39,927 bases of DNA from contig CAISLN010000080.1 in the NCBI GenBank assembly GCA_903886275.1, positions 107,719-147,645 of the forward strand. The letters run 5' to 3'. Origin of the DNA: an uncultured beta proteobacterium. Its GTDB lineage: Bacteria > Pseudomonadota > Gammaproteobacteria > Burkholderiales > Burkholderiaceae_C. The translations under genes were made by a program, and so were the position numbers. Below the pieces are notes generated by a model that was given only the letters and a program-made list of their open reading frames with translations, was not told where the DNA came from and made no database searches. Positions 1-7,313 of this stretch are shown in pieces; the stretch's first letter is position 1, and each line of letters begins with the position of its first letter.

Positions 1-332
1 GCGCCATGCAGGTCAGCGAGAAGGGCGATCTGGCCAACTGGATGATTCCGGGCAAGATGATCAAGGGCATGGGCGGCGCCATGGACCTGGTGGCGGGTGT
101 GAAGCGCGTCATCATCCTGATGGAGCATGTGGCCAAGAAGAAAGACGGTTCTGAGGACATGAAGATTCTTCCCGCTTGCACCCTGCCGCTGACCGGTTTG
201 GGCGTGGTGGACCGCATCATCACCGACCTGGCCGTGATGGACGTGACGCCTGCGGGCCTGAAGGTGGTGGAGTTGGCGCCTGGCGTGACGCTGGAGCTGC
301 TGCAATCCAAAACCGGTGTGGCGCTGATCTAA
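1..332 (+). CDS. 3-oxoacid CoA-transferase subunit B, C-terminal part
   Basis: This is the 3' end of a gene that begins before the window; the first complete codon is at base 3 and the stop is TAA. About 109 residues remain. They match the C-terminal half of the beta subunit of 3-oxoacid (succinyl-CoA/acetoacetate type) CoA-transferase: the [22 protein letters not shown] stretch, [12 protein letters not shown], and the ending with [18 protein letters not shown]. The family moves CoA between succinyl-CoA or acetyl-CoA and a 3-oxoacid in the cytoplasm, in ketone-body or aromatic-ring degradation. The catalytic glutamate region lies upstream of the window, so substrate choice (ScoB, AtoA or PcaJ type) cannot be judged. 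A hairpin terminator follows directly, so this ends a transcription unit unrelated to the genes that follow. Confidence 0.93.
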   Translation, partial: AMQVSEKGDLANWMIPGKMIKGMGGAMDLVAGVKRVIILMEHVAKKKDGSEDMKILPACTLPLTGLGVVDRIITDLAVMDVTPAGLKVVELAPGVTLELLQSKTGVALI

Positions 333-355
333 AGCCCTGCGCTTTGGCCTAGGTC

Positions 356-388
356 AAGCCCCGGCGCATTGCGTACGGGGCTTTTTTC
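356..388 (+). terminator. Rho-independent terminator after the CoA-transferase gene
   Basis: An 8-bp stem, AAGCCCCG (356-363) with CGGGGCTT (376-383), closes a 12-base loop and runs into a T tract. It lies 24 bases after the CoA-transferase stop codon. Confidence 0.88.
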
Positions 389-424
389 TGGCTAGGACGT
401 TTGCATCTGCTATGTTCCACGGCT

Positions 425-952
425 ATGAATATCAATCGTCAGGGTCTGCGGGTGGCTGCGCTATGGGCCGCCTTGCTGCTGTTTTCAGGAGTCGTCCTAG
501 CCGCCACGCCGGGCATGGTGGAGCCGGGTGCGGTGTTGCGCGAGGCCCGCATGCAGGGACTCAACGGCCCCGACCGTGCCCTGTCGCAGTACCGTGGCAA
601 ACCCTTGTTGATCAATGTTTGGGCCAGTTGGTGCGGGCCCTGCCGCCAGGAGATGGGTTCGCTGGAGCGCCTGGCCTGGCGTGACCAGGGCAAGCGTTTC
701 ACCGTCATCGGCATTTCCACCGACGACAGCGAGGCCGCTGCCAAGCGCTACTTGCAGCAGTCCAATGCCACGCTCAACCACTATTTGGACCATGCGCTGG
801 AGCTGGAGAACATGCTGGGCGCCGAGCGCCTGCCGTTGACGCTGCTGGTGGACGCTCGCGGTAAGGTCTTGGGCAAGTTTTACGGCGCACGCGATTGGGA
901 CAATGCCGATGCAGCCCGCTGGATCGACAGCCGACTGATCGCCAAAGAATAG
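425..952 (+). CDS. TlpA-like thioredoxin-fold protein
   Basis: A predicted periplasmic thiol-disulfide protein of 175 residues. Residues 1-26 form a signal peptide or N-terminal anchor with a hydrophobic core and a likely cleavage site after VVLA. The thioredoxin active site is WCGPC with cysteines at 70 and 73, followed by RQEMGSLERL as in TlpA/ResA proteins, and LPLTLLVD supplies the usual cis-proline. The family reduces disulfides in the periplasm, often for cytochrome c maturation; that role would suit the multihaem genes 3 kb downstream, but it is inference. ATG 425 is chosen because an upstream TTG (401) would add residues before a clean signal peptide. No strong ribosome binding site is visible. 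The histidine kinase starts 15 bases after the stop, so the two are probably co-transcribed. Confidence 0.87.
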   Translation: MNINRQGLRVAALWAALLLFSGVVLAATPGMVEPGAVLREARMQGLNGPDRALSQYRGKPLLINVWASWCGPCRQEMGSLERLAWRDQGKRFTVIGISTDDSEAAAKRYLQQSNATLNHYLDHALELENMLGAERLPLTLLVDARGKVLGKFYGARDWDNADAARWIDSRLIAKE

Positions 953-967
953 ACAGTGCCGCCCGCT

Positions 968-3001
968 ATGCAAAAGCAGATCAGACCGGTCCGGTCCGTT
1001 GCCCTGTTGGCAACCCTCACCATCCTGGTGGTGCTGCTGTCGGCCAGTTCCCTGCTGCTAAGCCTGCGCGCACGTGAATTGCGGCATTCGAAGCAAGAGA
1101 CGGTCAGCCTGCTGCAGATGTTGATGGAGCAGACCGAAAAGAACTTCAGCAGTGCCGACCTCATTTTGCAGGGGGTGCAAGAACGCCTGGCCTCGCCCTT
1201 TGGCCGCCAGCTCCCACTAGACAGCCGCTTGGTGCAGCTGCTGCTGAACTCACGTGTTTCGGGCTACAAGTACCTGAGTTCCATTTTTTTGGTGGATGAA
1301 AACGGCACCCTGGTCAACTCCTCGCGCGAGCCGAACATGCCGCCCCTGTCCTTGGCAGACCGCAGTTATTTCAAGGTATTTGCACAGGGCAGGCCGGATT
1401 TTGTCTTTCTGGACAAGCCGGTGCGCAACCGCCTGGACAACAACTGGACGCTGTATTTGTCGCGCCGCCTGGCCACGCTCGACGGCCGCTTTCGGGGCGT
1501 CATCGTGGCGGCCATCAGCATCACCGACTTGGAGAAAAGCTTCAGCACCGTGCAGCTGGACTATGCCCGTCCGGTTGCGGTCTATATGTCGGATGGCACG
1601 CTGGTGGCCAGCCTGCCGCACCGCGACAGCGCCATGGGCACTGTGGCGCCTGAATTTTCTGGACAGGTCCTGCCCACTGGCCCCAAGCAGGTACTCAGCA
1701 TCAGCAGGACGGCTGAACCTGGCGGGGCACAGAACCTGTATGTCAGCAAGCTGGCGGACTTTGCGCTGCTGCTGGGCGTGACCGATATCGAGGAAGAAAG
1801 CCTGGCGCCCTGGCGTGAGACCGCCATTCCGGTGGCCCTGGGGGCGCTGTTGGTTAGCCTCTTCACCGGTCTGGTGGCCATGTACCTGATCAACAAGCTG
1901 CAGCGCAAGGACGCGCTATCGGTGGCACTGGTGTCTGCCAACGACCGCTACCAGCACACGGTGGACTCGGTGATGGATGCCATTGTGGCGGTGGACGGGC
2001 ACATGCTGATCTTGCTGTTCAATCCGGCCGCCGAACTGATGTTTGGCCGCACGGCCGAGGACACGCTGGGCTTGCCGCTGGAGACCTTGATACCGCAGCG
2101 CCTGCGCGGCGTGCATGTCCACCACATGGCGAATTTCAATGGGCCTGGCCACGAGTTGCCGCGCACCGTGGTGCCGCAGCGCGACATTGTGGGCCTGCGC
2201 GCAGATGGCTCCGAGTTCCCCATTGAGTCCACGTTTTCGAAGGCGGTGGTGGACGGGCATTTGCAGATGACGGCAGTGCTGCGCGATGCCACCGAAAAGC
2301 GCAAGGCCGAAATGGAGCTGCGCGAGGCCAATAGCCAGTTGCGCGAGTTGTCCAACTCCCTTACCCAGGTGCGTGAGCAGGAGCGCACCCGCATCTCACG
2401 CGAGCTGCATGACGACCTGGGCCAGCAGCTCACCGGCCTCAAGCTCAGCTTGTCTTGGTTGGGCAACCGCATCAAGGACGGGCGCGAAACAGCGGCCCAA
2501 AATGTGGACGACATGCGCCACCAACTCGATGCGGCAATTGCCTCGGTGCGCCGGATTGCGGCCGAGCTGCGCCCCCCTGTGCTCGATGACCTGGATTTCT
2601 CCGAGGCGCTGGCCTGGCAGACGCGCGAATTCACGCGCCACAGCGCTCTGGAGGTGAGCCTGAACCTGGAGGCCGGTGCGCTGGTCAAGGACAACGAAGT
2701 GGCCACCGCCCTGTTTCGTATCGTGCAAGAGGCGCTGACCAATGTAGTGCGCCACGCGCAGGCGACCCAGTTGCAAATTGGCCTGAACCAGCGCGATGGC
2801 CAGTTGGTGCTGACCATCCATGACAACGGCAGGGGCTTTGACGGTTTGGTGCGCAAGGGCGGCGTGGGCCTGGTCGGCATGCGCGAGCGCTGCAGCGCCA
2901 TAGGTGGAGTCTTTGGCATTGAAAGCAGTCCGGGCACGGGAACCACGATCTCGGTGTCCGTCCCCGTGACGGTGGTGCAGGTTGAAGAGGAAGCAGCATG
3001 A
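968..3001 (+). CDS. Cache-PAS sensor histidine kinase, NarX/UhpB type
   Basis: A membrane sensor kinase of 677 residues. Transmembrane helices lie at about 12-33 and 285-307. Between them is a periplasmic domain of about 250 residues that reads as a double Cache (PDC) sensor. A cytoplasmic PAS domain follows (about 326-445; IVAVDG, FNPAAELMFGRTAEDTLG). The phosphoacceptor region is of the HisKA_3 class, with RELHDDLGQQLTGLKL and the phosphorylated histidine at 481. The ATPase domain has IVQEALTNVVRHAQA, HDNGRGFDG and GVGLVGMRERC. HisKA_3 kinases pair with NarL/FixJ regulators, and such a gene overlaps this stop by four bases (ATGA), so translation is probably coupled. The ligand is unknown. 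ATG 968 is preferred to GTG 956. The neighbouring cytochrome operon suggests control of respiration, by inference only. Confidence 0.93.
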   Translation: MQKQIRPVRSVALLATLTILVVLLSASSLLLSLRARELRHSKQETVSLLQMLMEQTEKNFSSADLILQGVQERLASPFGRQLPLDSRLVQLLLNSRVSGYKYLSSIFLVDENGTLVNSSREPNMPPLSLADRSYFKVFAQGRPDFVFLDKPVRNRLDNNWTLYLSRRLATLDGRFRGVIVAAISITDLEKSFSTVQLDYARPVAVYMSDGTLVASLPHRDSAMGTVAPEFSGQVLPTGPKQVLSISRTAEPGGAQNLYVSKLADFALLLGVTDIEEESLAPWRETAIPVALGALLVSLFTGLVAMYLINKLQRKDALSVALVSANDRYQHTVDSVMDAIVAVDGHMLILLFNPAAELMFGRTAEDTLGLPLETLIPQRLRGVHVHHMANFNGPGHELPRTVVPQRDIVGLRADGSEFPIESTFSKAVVDGHLQMTAVLRDATEKRKAEMELREANSQLRELSNSLTQVREQERTRISRELHDDLGQQLTGLKLSLSWLGNRIKDGRETAAQNVDDMRHQLDAAIASVRRIAAELRPPVLDDLDFSEALAWQTREFTRHSALEVSLNLEAGALVKDNEVATALFRIVQEALTNVVRHAQATQLQIGLNQRDGQLVLTIHDNGRGFDGLVRKGGVGLVGMRERCSAIGGVFGIESSPGTGTTISVSVPVTVVQVEEEAA

Positions 3002-3636
3002 AACTAGAAGTCTTGGTCGCCGATGACCACGCCATCATCCGTGATGGTCTGACAAAAATCCTCGCCGACACCGCCGACCTGGTGGTAGCGGGCGAAGCCT
3101 CCAACGGCGTGGCCGTGATGGAGAAGGTGCGCGCGCGCGACTGGAGCCTGCTGGTGCTAGACATCTCCATGCCGGGACGCAACGGGCTCGAACTCGTCAA
3201 GCTGGTGAAGGCCGAACGGCCTAAGCTGCCTATCCTGATTTTCAGCATGCACCATGAGGAGCAATACGCGGTGCGCGCCATTCGGGCCGGGGCCTCGGGT
3301 TACCTGTCCAAAGAGGGCGACTCTGATCTGCTGTTGCCGGCCATGCGCAAGGTGGCCTCGGGCGGCATCTTCATCAGCCCCAAGGTGGCAGAGCTGCTGG
3401 CCGAGGACATCTCGCCGCAGAACAACAAGCCGACGCACACGCTGCTCACCGACCGCGAGTTTGATGTGTTTAGCCGCATCGTGCGCGGCATGGGGCTCAC
3501 AGCCATCGGTGAGGAGCTGTCCCTGAGCGTCAAAACGGTCAGCACGCACAAGTCGCACATCCTGGCAAAAATGAATATGTCCACCCAAGTGGACATGGTG
3601 CGCTACGCCATCGAACAGGGTCTCATCGACCGCTAG
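2998..3636 (+). CDS. NarL/FixJ-family response regulator
   Basis: A two-domain transcription regulator of 212 residues. The receiver domain (about 1-120) has the acidic pair D9 D10, phosphoacceptor D55 in LLVLDISMPG, S83 and conserved K105 in YLSKEG. The C-terminal LuxR-type HTH (about 148-210) has LTDREFDVFSRIVRG and LSLSVKTVSTHKSHILAKMN. It is the partner of the overlapping kinase gene. These proteins bind DNA as dimers at short inverted repeats. The leader just downstream (3677-3723) contains two nested inverted repeats in front of the cytochrome operon and is the obvious candidate target, though that is inference. No terminator is seen after the stop. Confidence 0.94.
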   Translation: MKLEVLVADDHAIIRDGLTKILADTADLVVAGEASNGVAVMEKVRARDWSLLVLDISMPGRNGLELVKLVKAERPKLPILIFSMHHEEQYAVRAIRAGASGYLSKEGDSDLLLPAMRKVASGGIFISPKVAELLAEDISPQNNKPTHTLLTDREFDVFSRIVRGMGLTAIGEELSLSVKTVSTHKSHILAKMNMSTQVDMVRYAIEQGLIDR

Positions 3637-3676
3637 CCGTCTCTTGCGGCCGACACCTGCGCAGTGCGGCCCGCAG

Positions 3677-3723
3677 CGATATAGGAAATATCCTATGTCC
3701 AATCTCATCCGCTTCCTATATCG
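3677..3723 (+). promoter_or_regulatory. Dyad-rich leader, candidate operator of the cytochrome operon
   Basis: An 11-bp inverted repeat, CGATATAGGAA (3677-3687) and TTCCTATATCG (3713-3723), spans 25 bases. Inside its left half is a second dyad, ATAGGA (3681-3686) and TCCTAT (3691-3696). The perfect palindrome CGATGCATCG follows at 3722-3731, and ATAGGAAA recurs at the ribosome binding site of the next gene (about 3792-3799). The site lies 80-125 bases before the first cytochrome ATG and 40 bases after the response regulator gene. Binding by that regulator is inferred. No confident -35/-10 pair was found. Confidence 0.55.
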
Positions 3724-3802
3724 ATGCATCGCCTGTAAAGTGAAAATGCTCTGGTGTAAACATTTGTATGTCCGTCCGAAAATACATTGAATAGGAAACT
3801 TC

Positions 3803-4171
3803 ATGAACTCCACGAATACCGCTCCATCCGCCCTGTTGAAGCTTGTTGCCCCCCTGGTTGCAGGCGCGTTGCTCAGCCTTTCTTTCGGTGCGATGGCAGC
3901 CGACGTGGATGCCGATGCTGCACAAGCCCTGGCCAAGAAGAACGACTGCTTCAAGTGCCACGCCATCGACAAGACCAAGAAGGGTCCTTCCTTCAAAAAG
4001 ACCGCTGCCAAGTACAAAGGCAAGGCGGACGGCGCCGACAAGATCCTCAAAAACATCACCACCGGTCCCAAGGTCAAGCTCGAAGACGGCACCGAAGAAG
4101 AGCACAAGATCATCGACAGCAAGGACCCCAAGGCCATCAAGAACCTGATCGACTGGATCCTCTCGCAATAA
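3803..4171 (+). CDS. Monohaem cytochrome c, class I-like
   Basis: A periplasmic cytochrome c of 122 residues. Residues 1-32 are a signal peptide ending GAMA. One haem-binding motif, CFKCH, is at 49-53, and the C-terminal helix KNLIDWILSQ resembles cytochrome c-551/552 proteins. The mature chain has no methionine after the haem motif, so the usual Met sixth ligand is missing. The only later histidine is H101 in GTEEEHKII, a candidate distal ligand; bis-His ligation would imply a lower potential than an ordinary c-551. It is the first gene of the four-gene cytochrome/porin operon and could shuttle electrons between the membrane module and the decahaem protein. A ribosome binding site with AGGAAA precedes the ATG. 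Confidence 0.88.
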   Translation: MNSTNTAPSALLKLVAPLVAGALLSLSFGAMAADVDADAAQALAKKNDCFKCHAIDKTKKGPSFKKTAAKYKGKADGADKILKNITTGPKVKLEDGTEEEHKIIDSKDPKAIKNLIDWILSQ

Positions 4172-4226
4172 GTTTTTGGTCGGTTGGTTCGGCTCTTGTT
4201 GTCAGCTTGTTGCAGGTAAAAAATAA

Positions 4227-6242
4227 ATGCGCACCCCCCGTTTGGTCCTTTGGCTTTTGGCCTGCCTGTTTGGCATGCTGGGTGCCTTTTCTGTTTTACC
4301 CGCATCCGCTGCGACTGCGGCCCCGGCCGTTGTGGCACCGGCCAAGGCGGCCGAGCCGGCGCTAGACAATGCCACTTGCCAGACTTGCCATGATGGCAAA
4401 AAAGGCAAGATGGAAATGTCTGGCATCGGCGGCGAGTCGCACACCCTGCGCGCTGTCAACAACGGCAAGTACGCCAAGAGCGTGCATGCCAAGATGCAGT
4501 GCATTGCCTGCCACAAAGACATTGTGGACAGCGCCGCCCCGCACAAGCGCAGCACTGAGAAGTCCCCTGATTGCGCGAGCTGCCACACCGCGTTGTGGGA
4601 AGCTGCCCAAAAGGCCGGCGTGACCGGTGAAAAGGCGCGTCTGGAAACCGTGGTCAAGAACATCGAGGCCTACAAGAAGTCCTTCCATGCGCTGCCCGAC
4701 AAAGACCAGCCCTCGCTGCCCAAGGCCAGTTGCACCCAGTGCCACGACACCCATGCCTTCAATGTGCCCGCCGATAAGACATCGGCCGAATATGCGGAAT
4801 GGCGCAAGGAAGTCCCTGAACTCTGCGGCAGCTGCCATGACGACCAACTGGAAACCTTCAAAGGTTCGGTGCACGGCAAGGAGCTGCTCGACAAGGGCAA
4901 CACCAAGGCACCCGTGTGCATCGACTGCCACACCACGCACGAAATCTCCAGCACCTCGCTGAACTCCTTCAAGCTGTTGGTGACCGAAGAATGCGGCAGC
5001 TGCCACAAGGACAATCTGGCGTCTTACCGCGATACCTACCACGGACAGGTCAACAAGCTCGGTGGTGGCGACACCGCCAAGTGCTACAGCTGCCACGGCA
5101 GCCACGGCATCCTGCCCGCCAGTGATCCCCAGTCCAAGGTCAATGAAGCCAACCGCCTCAAGACCTGCCAGACCTGCCACGACGGCAAAAAGCGCGAACT
5201 CGCCACGGCCGGCTTTGTGAGCTTTGGCCCGCATGCCAACGCCCACGACTTTGCCAAGTACCCGCAAATGTGGATCGTCACCAAGTTCATGCAGGGTCTG
5301 CTGATTGCGGTGTTTGCCTTTTTCTGGGCGCACTCGGGTCTTTGGTACTACCGCGAATGGCAGGACCGCAAGACACGTGTGGTGGTGCCGCATGTTCGTA
5401 TCGACGGCGTTGCACATGAAGAGAAATTCTTCCAACGCTTCCCCGTGGGCTGGCGCATCGCGCACATTGCCTTCGCGCTGATCACCATGGCGCTGGTGCT
5501 GACCGGTACCTCGGCACTGTTCTCGGGTACGGCATGGGCACCGGTGGTGTCCAACGCCTTGGGCGGTACCAAGGGCCTGGCCATCATCCACCGCGTGGCA
5601 GCCGCCCTGTTCGTCAGCATCTTTGCCATCCACTTTGTGTATGTGATGCAAAGCCTGCTGCGCGACAAGACCTTCCGCTGGTTCGGTCCGGACTCCCTGA
5701 TCCCCAACTGGAAGGATCTGGCCGACTGCATCGGCATGTTCAAGTGGTTCCTTGGCATGGGCCCCCGCCCTCGCTTTGACCGTTGGTCCTACTTTGAGAA
5801 GTTCGATTACTGGGCCGTGTTTTGGGGTGTGTCGATCATCGGTACCAGTGGCCTGATGCTCGCGTTCCCGACCATCACCGCCAAGTTCCTGCCAGGCTGG
5901 GTCTTCAACGTAGCCACCGTGGTGCACGGCGAAGAAGCCTTTCTTGCTGCCGTGTTCCTGTTCACAGTGCACTTCTTCAACAACCACTTCCGCCCGGACA
6001 AACTGCCACCGCCAGACATCGTGATGTTCACCGGCCTGCAGTCCATGGAAGAGTTTCGCGCCGACCACCCGGCACAGTACCAGCGCCTGCTGGACTCGGG
6101 TGAGTTGGACAAGATGTTGGTGGATGGTCCATCACAGGCTGTGACGCGCAGATTCAAGGTGCTGGGCCTGGTGTTGATTGCTGGCGGACTGGTACTGCTG
6201 GTGCTGGTCATCAACGGCTTCATCAACAGTCTGCACGGTTAA
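4227..6242 (+). CDS. Nine-haem c / cytochrome b membrane fusion protein
   Basis: A membrane-bound electron-transfer protein of 671 residues. After a signal sequence (about 1-29) there are nine CxxCH motifs between residues 51 and 318: CQTCH, CIACH, CASCH, CTQCH, CGSCH, CIDCH, CGSCH, CYSCH, CQTCH. The C-terminal half is a cytochrome b-like membrane domain with about six helices (roughly 350-376, 409-433, 450-476, 528-550, 566-590, 642-666). Helix histidines in RIAHIAF, IIHRVAA, AIHFVYV, VVHGEEAF and FTVHFF could bind b haems. By architecture it could exchange electrons between the quinone pool and periplasmic cytochromes, doing the job CymA does in Shewanella; that is inference. The start, 55 bases after the previous stop, has only a weak ribosome binding site. 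Direction of flow (iron oxidation or reduction) cannot be read from sequence. Confidence 0.85.
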   Translation: MRTPRLVLWLLACLFGMLGAFSVLPASAATAAPAVVAPAKAAEPALDNATCQTCHDGKKGKMEMSGIGGESHTLRAVNNGKYAKSVHAKMQCIACHKDIVDSAAPHKRSTEKSPDCASCHTALWEAAQKAGVTGEKARLETVVKNIEAYKKSFHALPDKDQPSLPKASCTQCHDTHAFNVPADKTSAEYAEWRKEVPELCGSCHDDQLETFKGSVHGKELLDKGNTKAPVCIDCHTTHEISSTSLNSFKLLVTEECGSCHKDNLASYRDTYHGQVNKLGGGDTAKCYSCHGSHGILPASDPQSKVNEANRLKTCQTCHDGKKRELATAGFVSFGPHANAHDFAKYPQMWIVTKFMQGLLIAVFAFFWAHSGLWYYREWQDRKTRVVVPHVRIDGVAHEEKFFQRFPVGWRIAHIAFALITMALVLTGTSALFSGTAWAPVVSNALGGTKGLAIIHRVAAALFVSIFAIHFVYVMQSLLRDKTFRWFGPDSLIPNWKDLADCIGMFKWFLGMGPRPRFDRWSYFEKFDYWAVFWGVSIIGTSGLMLAFPTITAKFLPGWVFNVATVVHGEEAFLAAVFLFTVHFFNNHFRPDKLPPPDIVMFTGLQSMEEFRADHPAQYQRLLDSGELDKMLVDGPSQAVTRRFKVLGLVLIAGGLVLLVLVINGFINSLHG

Positions 6243-6287
6243 GAGTCGGTAAAAGAGCAAGTTGTTCAATTGAAAGAACAGAGGTAA

Positions 6288-7271
6288 ATGATGACGAAAT
6301 TTTCGAGAATCAAGCAGCTGCTGGTAGTCGCCATGCAGGTTGCAGCGCTGGGAACAGCGTTCCTGGGCGGGTCCGCAGCGCTGGCTGCAGACGACCTGGT
6401 GTTGAAGGGCGATGCCAAGTGCACGGCCTGCCACGATGAGGGCGACAACCCCAAGGTGCTGACGATTGGCAAGACCAGGCATGGTGTGGTGGCCGATGGC
6501 CGCACCCCCACCTGCACCAGCTGCCACGGTGAGAGCGAAGCCCATGTGGGATACAAGGGCAGCGCCAAGCCGCCAGCCCCCGAGCGCAGCTTTGGCAAGC
6601 GCAGCAAAACACCGGTTGCCGAGCGCAATGATGCCTGCATGAGTTGCCACCAAAAGGATGCGAAGCGCTCCCATTGGGAAGGTAGCGTACACCAGGCACG
6701 TGATGTGGCTTGTACTTCCTGTCACGAAGTTCATACGGGCCACGACAAGGTGCGTGACAAGTTGACCCAAGCCGAAGTTTGTTTCGCCTGCCACAAGGAG
6801 CAGCGCACGCAAGTCAACAAGCCCTCCCACCATCCGATCATTGAAGGCAAGATGACGTGTTCCGATTGCCACAATGCACACGGCTCTGTTGGCCCCAAGT
6901 TGATGAAGCGCGATAGCGTGGTGGAAACCTGCTACACCTGCCACATGGAAAAGCGCGGCCCCTTCGTGCACAACCATGAGCCGGTGAGCGAAGACTGCTC
7001 CAACTGCCACAACCCGCATGGCACTGTGGTTGAAAGCATGCTCAAGGCACGTCCTCCGTTCCTGTGCCACCAGTGCCACACACCACACGGTGGGTTTGTA
7101 CCCCAGTTGAATGGTCGCCAGTCGGCTGGCAATGCAAACACGGTAGCGCAATCCGGCAAGTCCACCACCAACCTGACGCAAGGCCGGTCATGCATGAACT
7201 GCCACACGCAGGTTCACGGCACTAACAATCCTGCTGCCACCAATCCGACTCCGCAGTTCAACTTCCGTTGA
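6288..7271 (+). CDS. Decahaem cytochrome c, MtrA/PioA/DmsE family
   Basis: A periplasmic ten-haem cytochrome of 327 residues. The signal peptide ends about residue 34 (GGSAALA). Ten CxxCH motifs run from residue 45 to 306: CTACH, CTSCH, CMSCH, CTSCH, CFACH, CSDCH, CYTCH, CSNCH, CHQCH, CMNCH. Length, haem count and repeats such as CTSCHEVH and CSDCHNAHG fit the MtrA/MtoA/PioA/DmsE family, whose members sit inside an outer-membrane barrel and carry electrons across the outer membrane. The gene directly downstream encodes such a barrel (MtrB/PioB type), which supports the assignment. It lacks the long N-terminal extension of PioA. It starts 45 bases after the membrane cytochrome, in the same operon. 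A tail of about 20 residues after the last haem is rich in Asn, Pro and Thr. Confidence 0.93.
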   Translation: MMTKFSRIKQLLVVAMQVAALGTAFLGGSAALAADDLVLKGDAKCTACHDEGDNPKVLTIGKTRHGVVADGRTPTCTSCHGESEAHVGYKGSAKPPAPERSFGKRSKTPVAERNDACMSCHQKDAKRSHWEGSVHQARDVACTSCHEVHTGHDKVRDKLTQAEVCFACHKEQRTQVNKPSHHPIIEGKMTCSDCHNAHGSVGPKLMKRDSVVETCYTCHMEKRGPFVHNHEPVSEDCSNCHNPHGTVVESMLKARPPFLCHQCHTPHGGFVPQLNGRQSAGNANTVAQSGKSTTNLTQGRSCMNCHTQVHGTNNPAATNPTPQFNFR

Positions 7272-7313
7272 TGCCGGCCACATATATATATTTGGAATAA
7301 AAGGTGATCTACC

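Noticed and set aside
4362..6068. Minus-strand open frame of 568 residues
   Set aside because: It is antisense to the nine-haem/cytochrome b gene, lacks any recognisable domain, and arises from the high GC codon pattern.
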